A stretch of DNA of 64,000 bases, from the NCBI RefSeq assembly GCF_009746565.1, contig NZ_WRPN01000004.1, positions 124,001 through 188,000 on the forward strand, in the 5' to 3' direction. Within the stretch, counting starts at the first letter, position 1. The number at the start of each line of letters is the position of its first letter. A program made the translations under genes and the position numbers. This DNA comes from Mariniflexile maritimum (GTDB lineage Bacteria; Bacteroidota; Bacteroidia; Flavobacteriales; Flavobacteriaceae). Below the pieces are notes generated by a model. The model did not search any database. It was not told the DNA's origin and worked only from the letters and a program-made list of their open reading frames with translations. This document shows, piece after piece, positions 45,542 through 54,876 of the stretch.

Positions 45542-47977
45542 ATGATGACTTCTTTCCTAAAAAAACAGTATGTTTTACTTGCCTCCTTGGTATTATTGTT
45601 TTTACAATCGGTTTCTGCATCCAATTTTCAAAATGAAAAAACACTGCGCACCAAAGTAAATATCAACGCTAACTGGATGTATGCTGAAACCAATGTGAAT
45701 GCTGTTAACGATTTAAAAGGTTTTAATAACTGGACACAGATTAACCTGCCACATTCTTGGAACATTGAGGATGTAACAGATTCAGAGCCCGGGTATCGGC
45801 GAAGTGCCAGTTGGTACAAAAAAACCATACCAATGCAAACCGTTGATGAAAATAAAAATTATATACTGTATTTTGAAGCTGCCAATATTACTACAAATGT
45901 ATATGTAAATGGGAAAGAAGCAGGTAAACATATAGGGGGTTATATTGGGTTTGAAATAGATATTACCAATTTTGTAAAAACAGGAACCAACGAAGTGTTG
46001 GTGCGTGTGGACAATAGTTTCAACCCAGAAGTAATCCCATCACAACAAAGCGATTTTTTCATCTATGGTGGTATAACCCGCGATGTATGGTTGCTCACCG
46101 TTCCTAAAAACCATATCGCTGCTTTTCAAATGTCAACACCTAGCGTGTCGCAAAAAGCAGCAACCTTAAAAATTAAAACGGCTGTTGCAAATCCAGATAA
46201 TATTTCCGGATTGAAGTTAAGGGCAGATATTTTTAATCCTTCCGGGAAAAAAGTGGCTAGCAAAACCGTTTTAATAACCAATAACGACACGGAACTGAAT
46301 TTTGAAACCATAAAAAATCCGGAATTATGGGATACCCAAACGCCCAATTTATACACTGCCAACATCTATTTAATCCATAACAAAGTTGAAGTTGATGTGG
46401 TTTCAGATAAAATTGGTTTTCGTTGGTTTGAATTTAAAGACCACGGCCCGTTTTACCTAAACGGCAAACGATTGCTTTTACGGGGTACGCATCGCCATGA
46501 AGAACAAGCTGGGGTAGGGCCAGCGATGAGCAATGCACAACACCGAAAAGATATGGAGGATATTAAGGAAATGGGTGCCAACTTTGTGCGTTTGGCGCAT
46601 TATCCGCAGGATCCGGAAATTTACAGGGCCTGCGATGAGCTTGGTATTTTGGTTTGGGATGAATTGCCTTGGTGCCGTGGCGGCCTAGGGAATGAGGTGT
46701 GGAAAACCAACACCAAAAACCTGTTGAAGGAAATGATTTTACAGAATTACAACCACCCAAGCATCATCTTATGGTCGTTAGGGAATGAGTTGTATTGGTT
46801 GCCCGATTTTGAGGATGGTGGTAATACCGAAAAAATAAACGTGTTCCTCAAAGAATTGAACACTATGGCCCATGAACTGGATCCGGGAAGAAAAACCGCC
46901 ATGCGCAAATACTATGAAGGTTCGGATATTGTTGATGTGTTTTCGCCCTCCATTTGGTCGGGTTGGTATTCGGGCAGCTATAAAAGCTATCAAAAAGCCC
47001 TCGATACTTACATAAAAGAATACAAGCATTTTTTGCATACCGAATACGGCGGATCGAGCCATATTGGGCGTCATTCAGAAAATCCTATAACTGGCGATGG
47101 ACAGATTCAATCTGAAGGTTGGGAAGAAGCCATTGTGCAAACCAATGTGGCAAACATAGCCCAAATAGGCGATTGGAGCGAAAATTACATTGTCGATTTA
47201 TTCGATTGGCACTTGCGTATTTCTGAAAGCGACCCCAATTTTGTTGGAAACGCACAGTGGGCCTACAAAGATTTCGCTACGCCTTTGCGTCCTGAAAACG
47301 ATATTCCTTACATGAACCAAAAAGGACTTACCGACAGAAACGGAAAGCCTAAAGATGCCTATTATGTTTTTAAAAGTTACTGGAGCGATACCCCGTTTAC
47401 CTATATAGAATCGCATACCTGGACAGAGCGTCAAGGCCCTGAAAATACGCCCAGAACCATAAGTGTTTATAGCAATTGCGAAAAAGTGGCATTCTATCAC
47501 GATAACGTACTTTTGGGCGAAAAGAAAAAAGACATCACTAAATTTCCCGCAAGTGGCTTAACTTGGGATGTTAATTTTAAGGCTGGAAGCAACAAATTAG
47601 TCGCCATAGGTTTTGGAAAAGATGGTAAAAAAGTGTCCGATACCTTGGTTGTTAATTATAGATTTGAAAAAAACAATACGGCTTCAGCCCTAAACCTGTC
47701 CTACGAAAAATTAGAGAATGGTCATTATTTGGTTACCGCTACGGCAGTTGATGATAGCGGTTTACGTTGTTTGGATTATGAAAAGAAAGTTTATTTTCAA
47801 TGTTTGGAAGGCGGAAAAACCTTAAAAAACCAAGGTACACCAACAGGAAGTGAAGTGATAGCCATGGCAAACGGTAAAGCAAGTATAGAAGTGATACCTG
47901 ATGCTAACAGCAAAAAAATAACCATGATGGTGCTAAACCAAAGTTTTAAGGGTACTTATTTAACCATTGAAAAATAA
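45542..47977 (+). CDS. GH2 beta-galactosidase/beta-glucuronidase-type enzyme
   Basis: An 811-residue secreted GH2 protein. Sugar-binding domain: LPHSWNIEDVTD, YFEAANITTNVYVNG. An immunoglobulin-like middle domain precedes the TIM barrel. The barrel holds LRGTHRHEEQAGVG, acid/base Glu416 in WSLGNELYW and nucleophile Glu501 in LHTEYGGS. A C-terminal immunoglobulin-like region follows. The exact sugar (galactose, glucuronate or other) cannot be read. The start is four bases after the GH88 stop, so both act on the same oligosaccharides. Confidence 0.92.
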   Translation: MMTSFLKKQYVLLASLVLLFLQSVSASNFQNEKTLRTKVNINANWMYAETNVNAVNDLKGFNNWTQINLPHSWNIEDVTDSEPGYRRSASWYKKTIPMQTVDENKNYILYFEAANITTNVYVNGKEAGKHIGGYIGFEIDITNFVKTGTNEVLVRVDNSFNPEVIPSQQSDFFIYGGITRDVWLLTVPKNHIAAFQMSTPSVSQKAATLKIKTAVANPDNISGLKLRADIFNPSGKKVASKTVLITNNDTELNFETIKNPELWDTQTPNLYTANIYLIHNKVEVDVVSDKIGFRWFEFKDHGPFYLNGKRLLLRGTHRHEEQAGVGPAMSNAQHRKDMEDIKEMGANFVRLAHYPQDPEIYRACDELGILVWDELPWCRGGLGNEVWKTNTKNLLKEMILQNYNHPSIILWSLGNELYWLPDFEDGGNTEKINVFLKELNTMAHELDPGRKTAMRKYYEGSDIVDVFSPSIWSGWYSGSYKSYQKALDTYIKEYKHFLHTEYGGSSHIGRHSENPITGDGQIQSEGWEEAIVQTNVANIAQIGDWSENYIVDLFDWHLRISESDPNFVGNAQWAYKDFATPLRPENDIPYMNQKGLTDRNGKPKDAYYVFKSYWSDTPFTYIESHTWTERQGPENTPRTISVYSNCEKVAFYHDNVLLGEKKKDITKFPASGLTWDVNFKAGSNKLVAIGFGKDGKKVSDTLVVNYRFEKNNTASALNLSYEKLENGHYLVTATAVDDSGLRCLDYEKKVYFQCLEGGKTLKNQGTPTGSEVIAMANGKASIEVIPDANSKKITMMVLNQSFKGTYLTIEK

Positions 47978-48031
47978 CAATCTTGGAAACCATAGTTTGC
48001 ACATGTATTCTAAAAAAAATAAGGTAATCAG

Positions 48032-49192
48032 ATGAAATTCGCCATTAGCCTATTTTTTTACATCGTTTTTCAGGGTTTCAGTGCAAACGCTCAAATTAGT
48101 TTTAACCTTGTTTCAATTGAAAAGGAACGTGTTTTAAACGATGCGCTTCACTATAAAAACGAAAAACCCATAACCATAACCCGTTTTTTGTGCGAAAGAA
48201 GCGCGGGAACTGCTCACGATTTTTACTCCGAAGGCGATTATTGGTGGCCCGATCCTGAAAATCCATCGGGGCCATACCTTCGGAAAGACGGATTAACCAA
48301 TCCTGAAAATTTCACGAAGCATCGCGAGCTCATGGTACGTTTCAGCCAAATTTCAGGAGCCATGGCTTCGGCATATGTCATTACAAAAAACGAACGCTAT
48401 GTAAAACAATTAATGCCCCATTTAAAGGCATGGTTTGTAAATCCTAAAACCAGAATGAACCAAAACCTGTTGTATGCCCAAGCCATAAAAGGGGTGGCAA
48501 CGGGAAGGGGTATTGGTATTATAGACACCATTCATCTAATGGAAGTGGCTTTGGCTGTAAAAACCATTGAAACATCCAAATCGGTATCGCAAACCGATAT
48601 CGCGGCCATTAAAAGTTGGTTCAGTAGTTATTTGGAATGGTTAACCACGCATCCTTTTGGTATTGCCGAACGGGATAACGGCAATAACCACAGCGTTTGT
48701 TGGGCTATGCAAGTCGCCGTTTTTGCAAAACTGGTCAACAACCAAGAGTTATTGGCGTATTGTAGCACGTTTTATAAAAACACTTTGTTGCCCAATCAAA
48801 TGGCTGCCAATGGTTCGTTTCCGTTGGAACTGGCACGCACCAAACCCTATGGTTATTCCATATTCAATTTAGATGCTATGGCAACACTTTGCCAAATACT
48901 GTCATCAAAAGAAGAAAACATGTTTGCTTTTCAAACAAGTGATGGTAGAAGTCTCGCTTTGGGTTTGGCATTTTTGTTTCCATATTTGAAAAACAAAAAC
49001 GAGTGGCCTTATCAAAAAGACGTGATGTATTGGGAAGATTGGCCAGTAAGGCAACCATCGCTTTTATTTGGCGGATTGGCCTTGGATAATAAAGCATATC
49101 TTGAAACATGGAAATCCTTAAATCCACAGTTAACCAAGCAGGAAATTATTAGGAATATGCCCGTACGGTATCCGTTATTGTGGATGGAATAA
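48032..49192 (+). CDS. alginate-lyase-fold protein (PF05426, PL38-like)
   Basis: A 386-residue secreted protein with signal ending GFSANAQ. It shows the (alpha/alpha) alginate_lyase signatures: CERSAGTAHDFYSEGDYWWPDP, FVNPKTRMNQNLLYAQAIKG, RDNGNNHSVCWAMQVAVFAK, ELARTKPYGYSIFNLDAMA. The NNH and Tyr residues are the expected lyase centre. Relatives include PL38 glucuronan lyases, and the family may also include the ulvan-oligosaccharide dehydratase described from Formosa. Its place after GH88 and GH2 favours a role on glucuronate-rhamnose oligomers. Which reaction it performs is open. Confidence 0.75.
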   Translation: MKFAISLFFYIVFQGFSANAQISFNLVSIEKERVLNDALHYKNEKPITITRFLCERSAGTAHDFYSEGDYWWPDPENPSGPYLRKDGLTNPENFTKHRELMVRFSQISGAMASAYVITKNERYVKQLMPHLKAWFVNPKTRMNQNLLYAQAIKGVATGRGIGIIDTIHLMEVALAVKTIETSKSVSQTDIAAIKSWFSSYLEWLTTHPFGIAERDNGNNHSVCWAMQVAVFAKLVNNQELLAYCSTFYKNTLLPNQMAANGSFPLELARTKPYGYSIFNLDAMATLCQILSSKEENMFAFQTSDGRSLALGLAFLFPYLKNKNEWPYQKDVMYWEDWPVRQPSLLFGGLALDNKAYLETWKSLNPQLTKQEIIRNMPVRYPLLWME

Positions 49193-49398
49193 ACAGTTGC
49201 TCTTTTTTTTTTTGAACGAGCAAAAACCGATAATGTAATCGAGGGTTGTTCGTAAAATTTCAATACACATAATTCAATCTCAAAAATGAGTTCTAATCCA
49301 TAAGAGATAGCGCTAATTATTTAATTGGATAATTGAATATGTTTTCAACTTTTAAGCCTTAAATTTGTAAAGCTACAATACTTAAATAAATCATCAAA

Positions 49399-50535
49399 AT
49401 GACAAAAAACACCGTATCAATTTTTATTTCCTTCTTGATTTTAATGAGCTGTAATGGCCTCAATAAAAAAAGTATCTCTATTGAAAACACCAGCAAATTC
49501 GATTATGTTGATAAAGTAATTTCCATACCATGGGAAGGGTTACAAGCACATTATCCATGGGTTGATGCCGAAAACTTTAAAATCATCAATACTAAAACAA
49601 AATTAGAAATTCCTTATCAAATGGAATACCGCGGAACCAATTCGCCCGTTAATTTATTGCTTCAAATTTCATTAAAAAGTGGTGAAAAGATGAAGTTGAC
49701 TTGCCTTCAAGAGAAACCCAGCGTTTTTGTAACCAAAACCTATGGGCGTTATGTGCCCGAGCGATTGGACGATTTTGCTTGGGAAAACGACAAAATAGCT
49801 TTTAGAATGTATGGAAAAGCCTTAGACCAAAGACCTGCCGAAAACGCCTATGGAATGGATGTTTGGGTAAAACGCACCGATAGAATGGTTATAAATGAAC
49901 GTTATAAAAGAGGCAAATACCATGAAGATTTGGGCGATGGAATGGATTATTATAAAGTTGGGCTAACCCTTGGTGCGGGAGATTGCGCTCCGTTTGTGAA
50001 CGATAGCGTTTGGTACTCGAAACACTATAATACTTGGAAAGTATTGGATAACGGCCCATTAAGAACCACCTTTACGCTAGACTTCGATGCTTGGGATGTT
50101 GCCGGAACACCATTTACGGCCACTAAAACCATTACTCTGGATGCGGGTTCGCAATTAAACAAGATTGAAGTGACCTACAAGGCCGAATCTGAAGGAACAA
50201 TTTCTGTGGCAGTGGGCATCATTAAACGTCCTGAAGAAGGGGTTGAATGGATGCAGAAAGAAAAAGGCATTTTAGGCTATTGGGAACCACAGCATGGTGA
50301 AGACGGTATTACCGGGGTGGGTGTTATCATACCTTCAAAAGTTGATGAAATGAAGTTGTTTAACGAACAATATCTGGTAATATCAGAAGCTACTTTAAAT
50401 AAGCCGTTCGTTTATTACGCTGGTGCCGCTTGGAATAAGGCCGGTGTTATTACTACCCACAAACAGTGGTTCGATTATCTGGAAGTTCAAGCGCAGCAAC
50501 TATCAAATAACGGCTTGGTCATTAAATTTCAGTAA
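49399..50535 (+). CDS. DUF4861 lipoprotein
   Basis: A 378-residue lipoprotein (LILMSC) of the DUF4861 family. Marks are RYVPERLDDFAWENDKIAF, YGMDVWVKRTDRMVINERY and KYHEDLGDGMDYYKVG. The family is beta-rich and frequent in PULs for uronate-containing polysaccharides; no function is asserted here. It follows the alginate-lyase-fold gene after 206 bases and is closed by a strong terminator that also faces the convergent symporter gene. Confidence 0.82.
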   Translation: MTKNTVSIFISFLILMSCNGLNKKSISIENTSKFDYVDKVISIPWEGLQAHYPWVDAENFKIINTKTKLEIPYQMEYRGTNSPVNLLLQISLKSGEKMKLTCLQEKPSVFVTKTYGRYVPERLDDFAWENDKIAFRMYGKALDQRPAENAYGMDVWVKRTDRMVINERYKRGKYHEDLGDGMDYYKVGLTLGAGDCAPFVNDSVWYSKHYNTWKVLDNGPLRTTFTLDFDAWDVAGTPFTATKTITLDAGSQLNKIEVTYKAESEGTISVAVGIIKRPEEGVEWMQKEKGILGYWEPQHGEDGITGVGVIIPSKVDEMKLFNEQYLVISEATLNKPFVYYAGAAWNKAGVITTHKQWFDYLEVQAQQLSNNGLVIKFQ

Positions 50536-50590
50536 AAAAACAGATTTTAATAGCGGCCTAAAATAATATCAAGGTTTAGCAACCAACAAA

Positions 50591-50628
50591 AAAATAGCTC
50601 GGGAGTTTTTCCGAGCTATTTTTTTATC
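50591..50628. terminator. bidirectional terminator between DUF4861 and symporter genes
   Basis: Twelve-base arms AAAATAGCTCGG and CCGAGCTATTTT around an eight-base loop, followed by TTT on the plus strand and by A before it that gives T on the minus strand. Confidence 0.88.
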
Positions 50629-50644
50629 TAAACTAGAATCCGTC

Positions 50645-52297
50645 TTATTTCCAGAACATAGCATATAAAACCGTTAGTATTAATATAACGGCAAATGCCC
50701 CAATATTAAATAACGGACTGGTTTTGAAAAGTTCTTTGTTAACATCGATGCCTTTTTTGTCATCGGCACCATTATGTTGTATATAGCTTACCAAAGCAAT
50801 AACCAACATGGTTAAAAGAAGCGTATAGCCCATTTGATCCATAAAAGGAACATCAATAAACAAGGGGCTTGAAGACCATCCTTTTGGTGCTACTTTAAAA
50901 TACATAGCGATAGGAATAGAAGCTAAAGCGCCAATAATGGCTCCTTTGTTTGTGGTTTTTTTCCAGAATAAACCTAATAAAAATACGGCTAAAATTCCGG
51001 GGCTTACCACTCCGGTATATTCCTGTATAAATTGAAATGCTTGATCGAGATTTCCTAATAAGGGTGCCATGATGCAGGCAATAACTAAGGCTACGAAAGC
51101 AGAAATACGGCCCATATTAACTGTACTTTTATCGGAGGCATCTTTATTGATATACTGCTTGTAAATGTCCATGGTAAATATGGTAGAGGTTGAATTAAGC
51201 ATGGAGGCCAATGATGATACAATTGCGGCAGCCAAGGCAGCAAACGCTACCCCTTTTAAGCCGGTTGGCAAAAATTGCAGCAACCAAGGATAGGCTCTGT
51301 CGGCTTGCTCTATGGAAGGTAGGTTTCTTAGTCCGGCGCTTCCCAGTCTAGCCATAATTTCTGGATCGTTAATCATAACATAAGCTGCAATTCCAGGTAT
51401 AACAACAATTAATGGAATGATTAATTTTAAGAATGCCGCCAATAAAATACCTTTTTGGGCTTCCTTTAACGATTTTGCGGCCAAGGTACGTTGAATGATA
51501 TACTGGTTAAAGCCCCAATAATATAAATTGGCCACCCACATACCGCCAACGAGTACCGAAATACCCGGTAAGTTTTTAAACTCAGGGTTCGATTTGTCTA
51601 AAATCATTGCGAATCGCTCAGGAACAGCATCGTAAACGGTACGCAAACCGGCTATCATGCCCTGTCCATCCGATACGGTATTCAATGCTAAATAAGTAGT
51701 GGCTAAACCACCTAAAACCAAGAAAACAACTTGAATAACATCGGTCCATGCCACTGCCGATAAACCGCCATATAAGGAATAAGCAGCAGCAAAAAGTGCT
51801 AATCCAATAACGCCATACATAAGTGGAATGCCAATAATGGTTTCTAGTGCCAAAGAGCCTAGATAGAGAACGGTTGTTAAGTTTACAAATACATACAAGG
51901 CAATCCAAAAAACGGCCAATATGGTCTTTAAGTTTGTTGAATAGCGTTTTTCCACAAATTCGGGAATGGTATAAAGCCCTTTTTCAATAAAAATGGGCAA
52001 AAAGTATTTACCCACAATGATCAAGGTGATGGCGGCCATCCACTCGTACGAGGCTATGGCCAAACCCGATGCAAAACCAGAACCGGACATGCCAATAAAT
52101 TGTTCCGCAGAAATATTAGCCGCAATCAACGAAGCGCCAATGGCCCACCAAGGCAAAGATTTGCTGGCCAAAAAGTAATCTTCAGCATTTTTTTCATGGC
52201 CTTTTTTGTCCCTGGAAACCCAAAGTCCTACACCCAGAATTAAAATGGCGTAGGCCACAAAAATAAAATAATCCCAAAATTCAAAATGAGTTGTCAT
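50645..52297 (-). CDS. sodium:solute symporter, SSS/SGLT type
   Basis: A 550-residue inner-membrane protein with about 14 hydrophobic segments. Family marks are ISAEQFIGMSGSGFASGLAI, the YSLYGGLSAVAWTDVIQVV signature and ALAAAIVSSLASMLNSTSTIFTMD. It imports a sugar or sugar acid with sodium. Convergent with DUF4861 and at the end of the carbohydrate block, it is the likely importer for the uronate- or xylose-derived products of the locus. Substrate unknown. Confidence 0.88.
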   Translation of the reverse strand: MTTHFEFWDYFIFVAYAILILGVGLWVSRDKKGHEKNAEDYFLASKSLPWWAIGASLIAANISAEQFIGMSGSGFASGLAIASYEWMAAITLIIVGKYFLPIFIEKGLYTIPEFVEKRYSTNLKTILAVFWIALYVFVNLTTVLYLGSLALETIIGIPLMYGVIGLALFAAAYSLYGGLSAVAWTDVIQVVFLVLGGLATTYLALNTVSDGQGMIAGLRTVYDAVPERFAMILDKSNPEFKNLPGISVLVGGMWVANLYYWGFNQYIIQRTLAAKSLKEAQKGILLAAFLKLIIPLIVVIPGIAAYVMINDPEIMARLGSAGLRNLPSIEQADRAYPWLLQFLPTGLKGVAFAALAAAIVSSLASMLNSTSTIFTMDIYKQYINKDASDKSTVNMGRISAFVALVIACIMAPLLGNLDQAFQFIQEYTGVVSPGILAVFLLGLFWKKTTNKGAIIGALASIPIAMYFKVAPKGWSSSPLFIDVPFMDQMGYTLLLTMLVIALVSYIQHNGADDKKGIDVNKELFKTSPLFNIGAFAVILILTVLYAMFWK

Positions 52298-52552
52298 AAA
52301 TAATAAAGTGGTTTAAGTTAGTTGTACTCATGTATAAAATCTGTGTTTTTAAACATGTTTTAAAGCGTTTTGGTATGGTACTTTAAATTTTTAATTACAA
52401 TATTATTAAAATATCTTTTAGTATCACGCAATTTTCAAAAGTATATCCAAAAATATAAGCCTATTTAAAATGATTATTTTTACCATTTTGTTATTAAGAA
52501 AGCCTAAGCAGTGGTACAAATGTTATAAAAAGCAGGAACTTACGCGAAGGTA

Positions 52553-52708
52553 TTAGGCATCCAAGGCATTTTTGGTAACAAACCAGCGCCACCCTATAAT
52601 GGCCATTTGTAGTTTGCTTGCCTTAGCCAAATCCAACTGTTTTTTAGAATAACTGGGCAGCACAGCCTTATTCACTCTTGCCAAAAGTTTAAAGAATTGT
52701 TTTTTCAT
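52553..52708 (-). CDS. small basic conserved flavobacterial protein
   Basis: A 51-residue basic protein (MKKQFFKLLARVNKAVLPSY, QLDLAKASKLQMAIIGWRWF). The start at 52708 is chosen because an upstream 11-residue extension looks random. It resembles a short protein that is widespread in Flavobacteriaceae and often labelled SsrA-binding-like, although it is far too short to be SmpB. Function unknown. Confidence 0.6.
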   Translation of the reverse strand: MKKQFFKLLARVNKAVLPSYSKKQLDLAKASKLQMAIIGWRWFVTKNALDA

Positions 52709-52844
52709 TAGTAACATGCGAGTTAAATGCAAAAATAGCAAAACTTGTTTTATAAAGCACTTATATTAAAACGCGCTATTAGTTAAAGTTCTGGTTTTTG
52801 GCACTTAAAACGCTTTAAGAACGGTATCTTTGTAAAAAGTTATT

Positions 52845-54812
52845 TTGATGATGAAAAAAGTAATTTTAGTAGTGTTTTTTTTAGTTTCCCAACTTGCAAT
52901 AGGTCAATTGGTTATTAATGAATTGGATTGCGATTCCCTTGGAGCAGAAGACAGAGAGTTTCTTGAATTGCTATCAGTTACCCCCAATTTCCCGTTGGAT
53001 GGCTATGTGGTAGTGTTTTTTAATGGTTCAGACATAGGACAACACAAAAGTTATGCTGCCCTAGATTTGGATGGTTATGAAACCGATATAAATGGGCTGT
53101 TGTTAATAGGGAGTACCACCGTTACACCATTTCCTCAATATATTATCCCCACAAATTTCATTCAAAACGGGGTTGATGCAGTAGCCATTTATAAAGCTGA
53201 TGATTTGGATTTTGAAGAACCCGTAAAAGCGTATGCAGATGCAACACTTATTGATGTTTTAATATATGAAACCAACGATTCCGATGGAAACGAATTTGTT
53301 CCCATTTTTTCAGCCTTCAACCCAAACATCCAGATAATCAATGAAGGGGCAAACAACAATGCCAATTCCATTCAAAGAAACAATGATGGTTCTTACACCG
53401 TAAAAGCGCCAACACCCAGACAATTGAACGACGGTAGCGGTATTGTTTTAAACGGTATTTTAATAACGGTGGCCCAAACAAGTTATAATGAAGGCGACAC
53501 GTTTGATATTGTTTTTACTTCAGAACAAACCGTAACTTCCGATCTTAATTTTTCAATCGTATTTAATAACGGTACTTTTAATTCTTCAGATTTTACAGGT
53601 AATACATCCATAACCATCCCTAACGGTTCAAATACAGCTTCCACAAGCATTACCTTGGTTGATGATGCTTTTGATGAAGGCGATGAAGAAATGCTTCTAA
53701 AAGTGTCTGGTTTGGTGTCGCCAAATTATTCCTTAAACAACAATTTGCGCATTCGGGTGGTTGACAACGATTTTCAAGTAGCACCGTTTGGAACGCCTAT
53801 CAATCCAACATACAACACGGTAGCCAGCACGCAACCAATGGGCTATTACAATAGTTTGGATGGAAAATCTGGTAGTGTTTTGCGTCAAGCTATGCAAGAT
53901 ATTATTGCTGAAGAAGGCGTGGTGCGGGCGCAAACCTATACCGATATTATTGATATTTTAAAGGAAGCCGACCAAAACCCAGCAAACAGTAACCAAGTTT
54001 GGTTGGTTTATAAAGAAATTGGCCGCGCGAAACTCGATTACCAAACCACATCCAATAGCCTAGGTAAATGGAATAGGGAGCATACCTTTCCGCGTTCGCG
54101 AGGTGGATTTAATAGCATCAATTTAGATGATATTGCCGACGGAAAAGACCTTTTTTGGAACACCACAGCCGATTCTTTACGCCACGGAAACTCCGATGCG
54201 CATGCCTTACGGGCTGCCGATGGACCTGAAAATAGCAGTAGGGGCAATCAGTTTTACGGACAGTACAATGGGACATCAGGAACTTTGGGAACGTTTAAAG
54301 GCGATGTTGCCAGAAGTGTGTTTTATATGGCGGTACGCTATAACGGCTTGGAAATAGTGAACGGTTACCCCGAAGGCATCACAGGACAATTTGGCGATTT
54401 AGCAACGCTTTTGGATTGGCATAGAAACGACCCACCAGACGATTTTGAGATGAACAGAAACAACGTAGTTTATACCTGGCAATTCAACCGGAACCCGTTT
54501 ATAGACCACCCCGATTTGGTTGAATATCTATGGGGAAATAGCGTTGGGCAAGTCTGGAGTATGGCGTTAAGCGTGGATGGTGAAAAAGCACCTTCCATTA
54601 AAATATTTCCAAACCCTACAACGGGCACTGTTTTTATTAACGGCATAAAAAATGAAAGTACCGTAGAAGTATTTTCTTTGGATGGTAGAAAATTGAAAAC
54701 CTTTAAAATTTACGCCCATTCTGAAATAGATTTGGATGTGTCAAGCGGTATGTATTTGCTTCGTGTAAATTGTGAAGGCAACACCAAAATACATAAAATA
54801 GTGGTTAATTAG
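52845..54812 (+). CDS. secreted endonuclease I with LTD, Calx-beta and T9SS domains
   Basis: A 655-residue secreted protein. Signal to about residue 20 (QLAIGQ), then a lamin-tail-like region (LVINELDCDSLGAEDREFLEL, to about 200), a Calx-beta domain (about 205-310) and the endonuclease I domain. The nuclease active site WNREHTFPRS holds the His of the His-Me finger fold, with later LFWNTTADSLRHGNSDAHAL. The last 70 residues (IKIFPNPTTGTVFI ... KIHKIVVN) are a type A T9SS sorting signal. It would degrade extracellular DNA. Three Met codons open the gene; the first is used here. Confidence 0.9.
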   Translation: MMMKKVILVVFFLVSQLAIGQLVINELDCDSLGAEDREFLELLSVTPNFPLDGYVVVFFNGSDIGQHKSYAALDLDGYETDINGLLLIGSTTVTPFPQYIIPTNFIQNGVDAVAIYKADDLDFEEPVKAYADATLIDVLIYETNDSDGNEFVPIFSAFNPNIQIINEGANNNANSIQRNNDGSYTVKAPTPRQLNDGSGIVLNGILITVAQTSYNEGDTFDIVFTSEQTVTSDLNFSIVFNNGTFNSSDFTGNTSITIPNGSNTASTSITLVDDAFDEGDEEMLLKVSGLVSPNYSLNNNLRIRVVDNDFQVAPFGTPINPTYNTVASTQPMGYYNSLDGKSGSVLRQAMQDIIAEEGVVRAQTYTDIIDILKEADQNPANSNQVWLVYKEIGRAKLDYQTTSNSLGKWNREHTFPRSRGGFNSINLDDIADGKDLFWNTTADSLRHGNSDAHALRAADGPENSSRGNQFYGQYNGTSGTLGTFKGDVARSVFYMAVRYNGLEIVNGYPEGITGQFGDLATLLDWHRNDPPDDFEMNRNNVVYTWQFNRNPFIDHPDLVEYLWGNSVGQVWSMALSVDGEKAPSIKIFPNPTTGTVFINGIKNESTVEVFSLDGRKLKTFKIYAHSEIDLDVSSGMYLLRVNCEGNTKIHKIVVN

Positions 54813-54827
54813 TGACATACACAACAA

Positions 54828-54858
54828 GACCTCACAGGTTTGAAAAACCTGTGAGGTC
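54828..54858. repeat. palindromic repeat with 14-bp arms
   Basis: Perfect arms GACCTCACAGGTTT and AAACCTGTGAGGTC around GAA, between the convergent endonuclease and BlaR1 genes, where it can also act as a terminator. It shares its layout with the hairpin at 13764-13794, so it probably belongs to a dispersed genomic repeat family. Confidence 0.85.
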
Positions 54859-54876
54859 TCATATTCTAAAGGAAAA

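Noticed and set aside
49197-49223. TTGCTC/GAGCAA hairpin after the alginate-lyase-fold gene
   Set aside because: Only six pairs, and the T run is in the loop rather than after the stem, so a terminator call is not supported.
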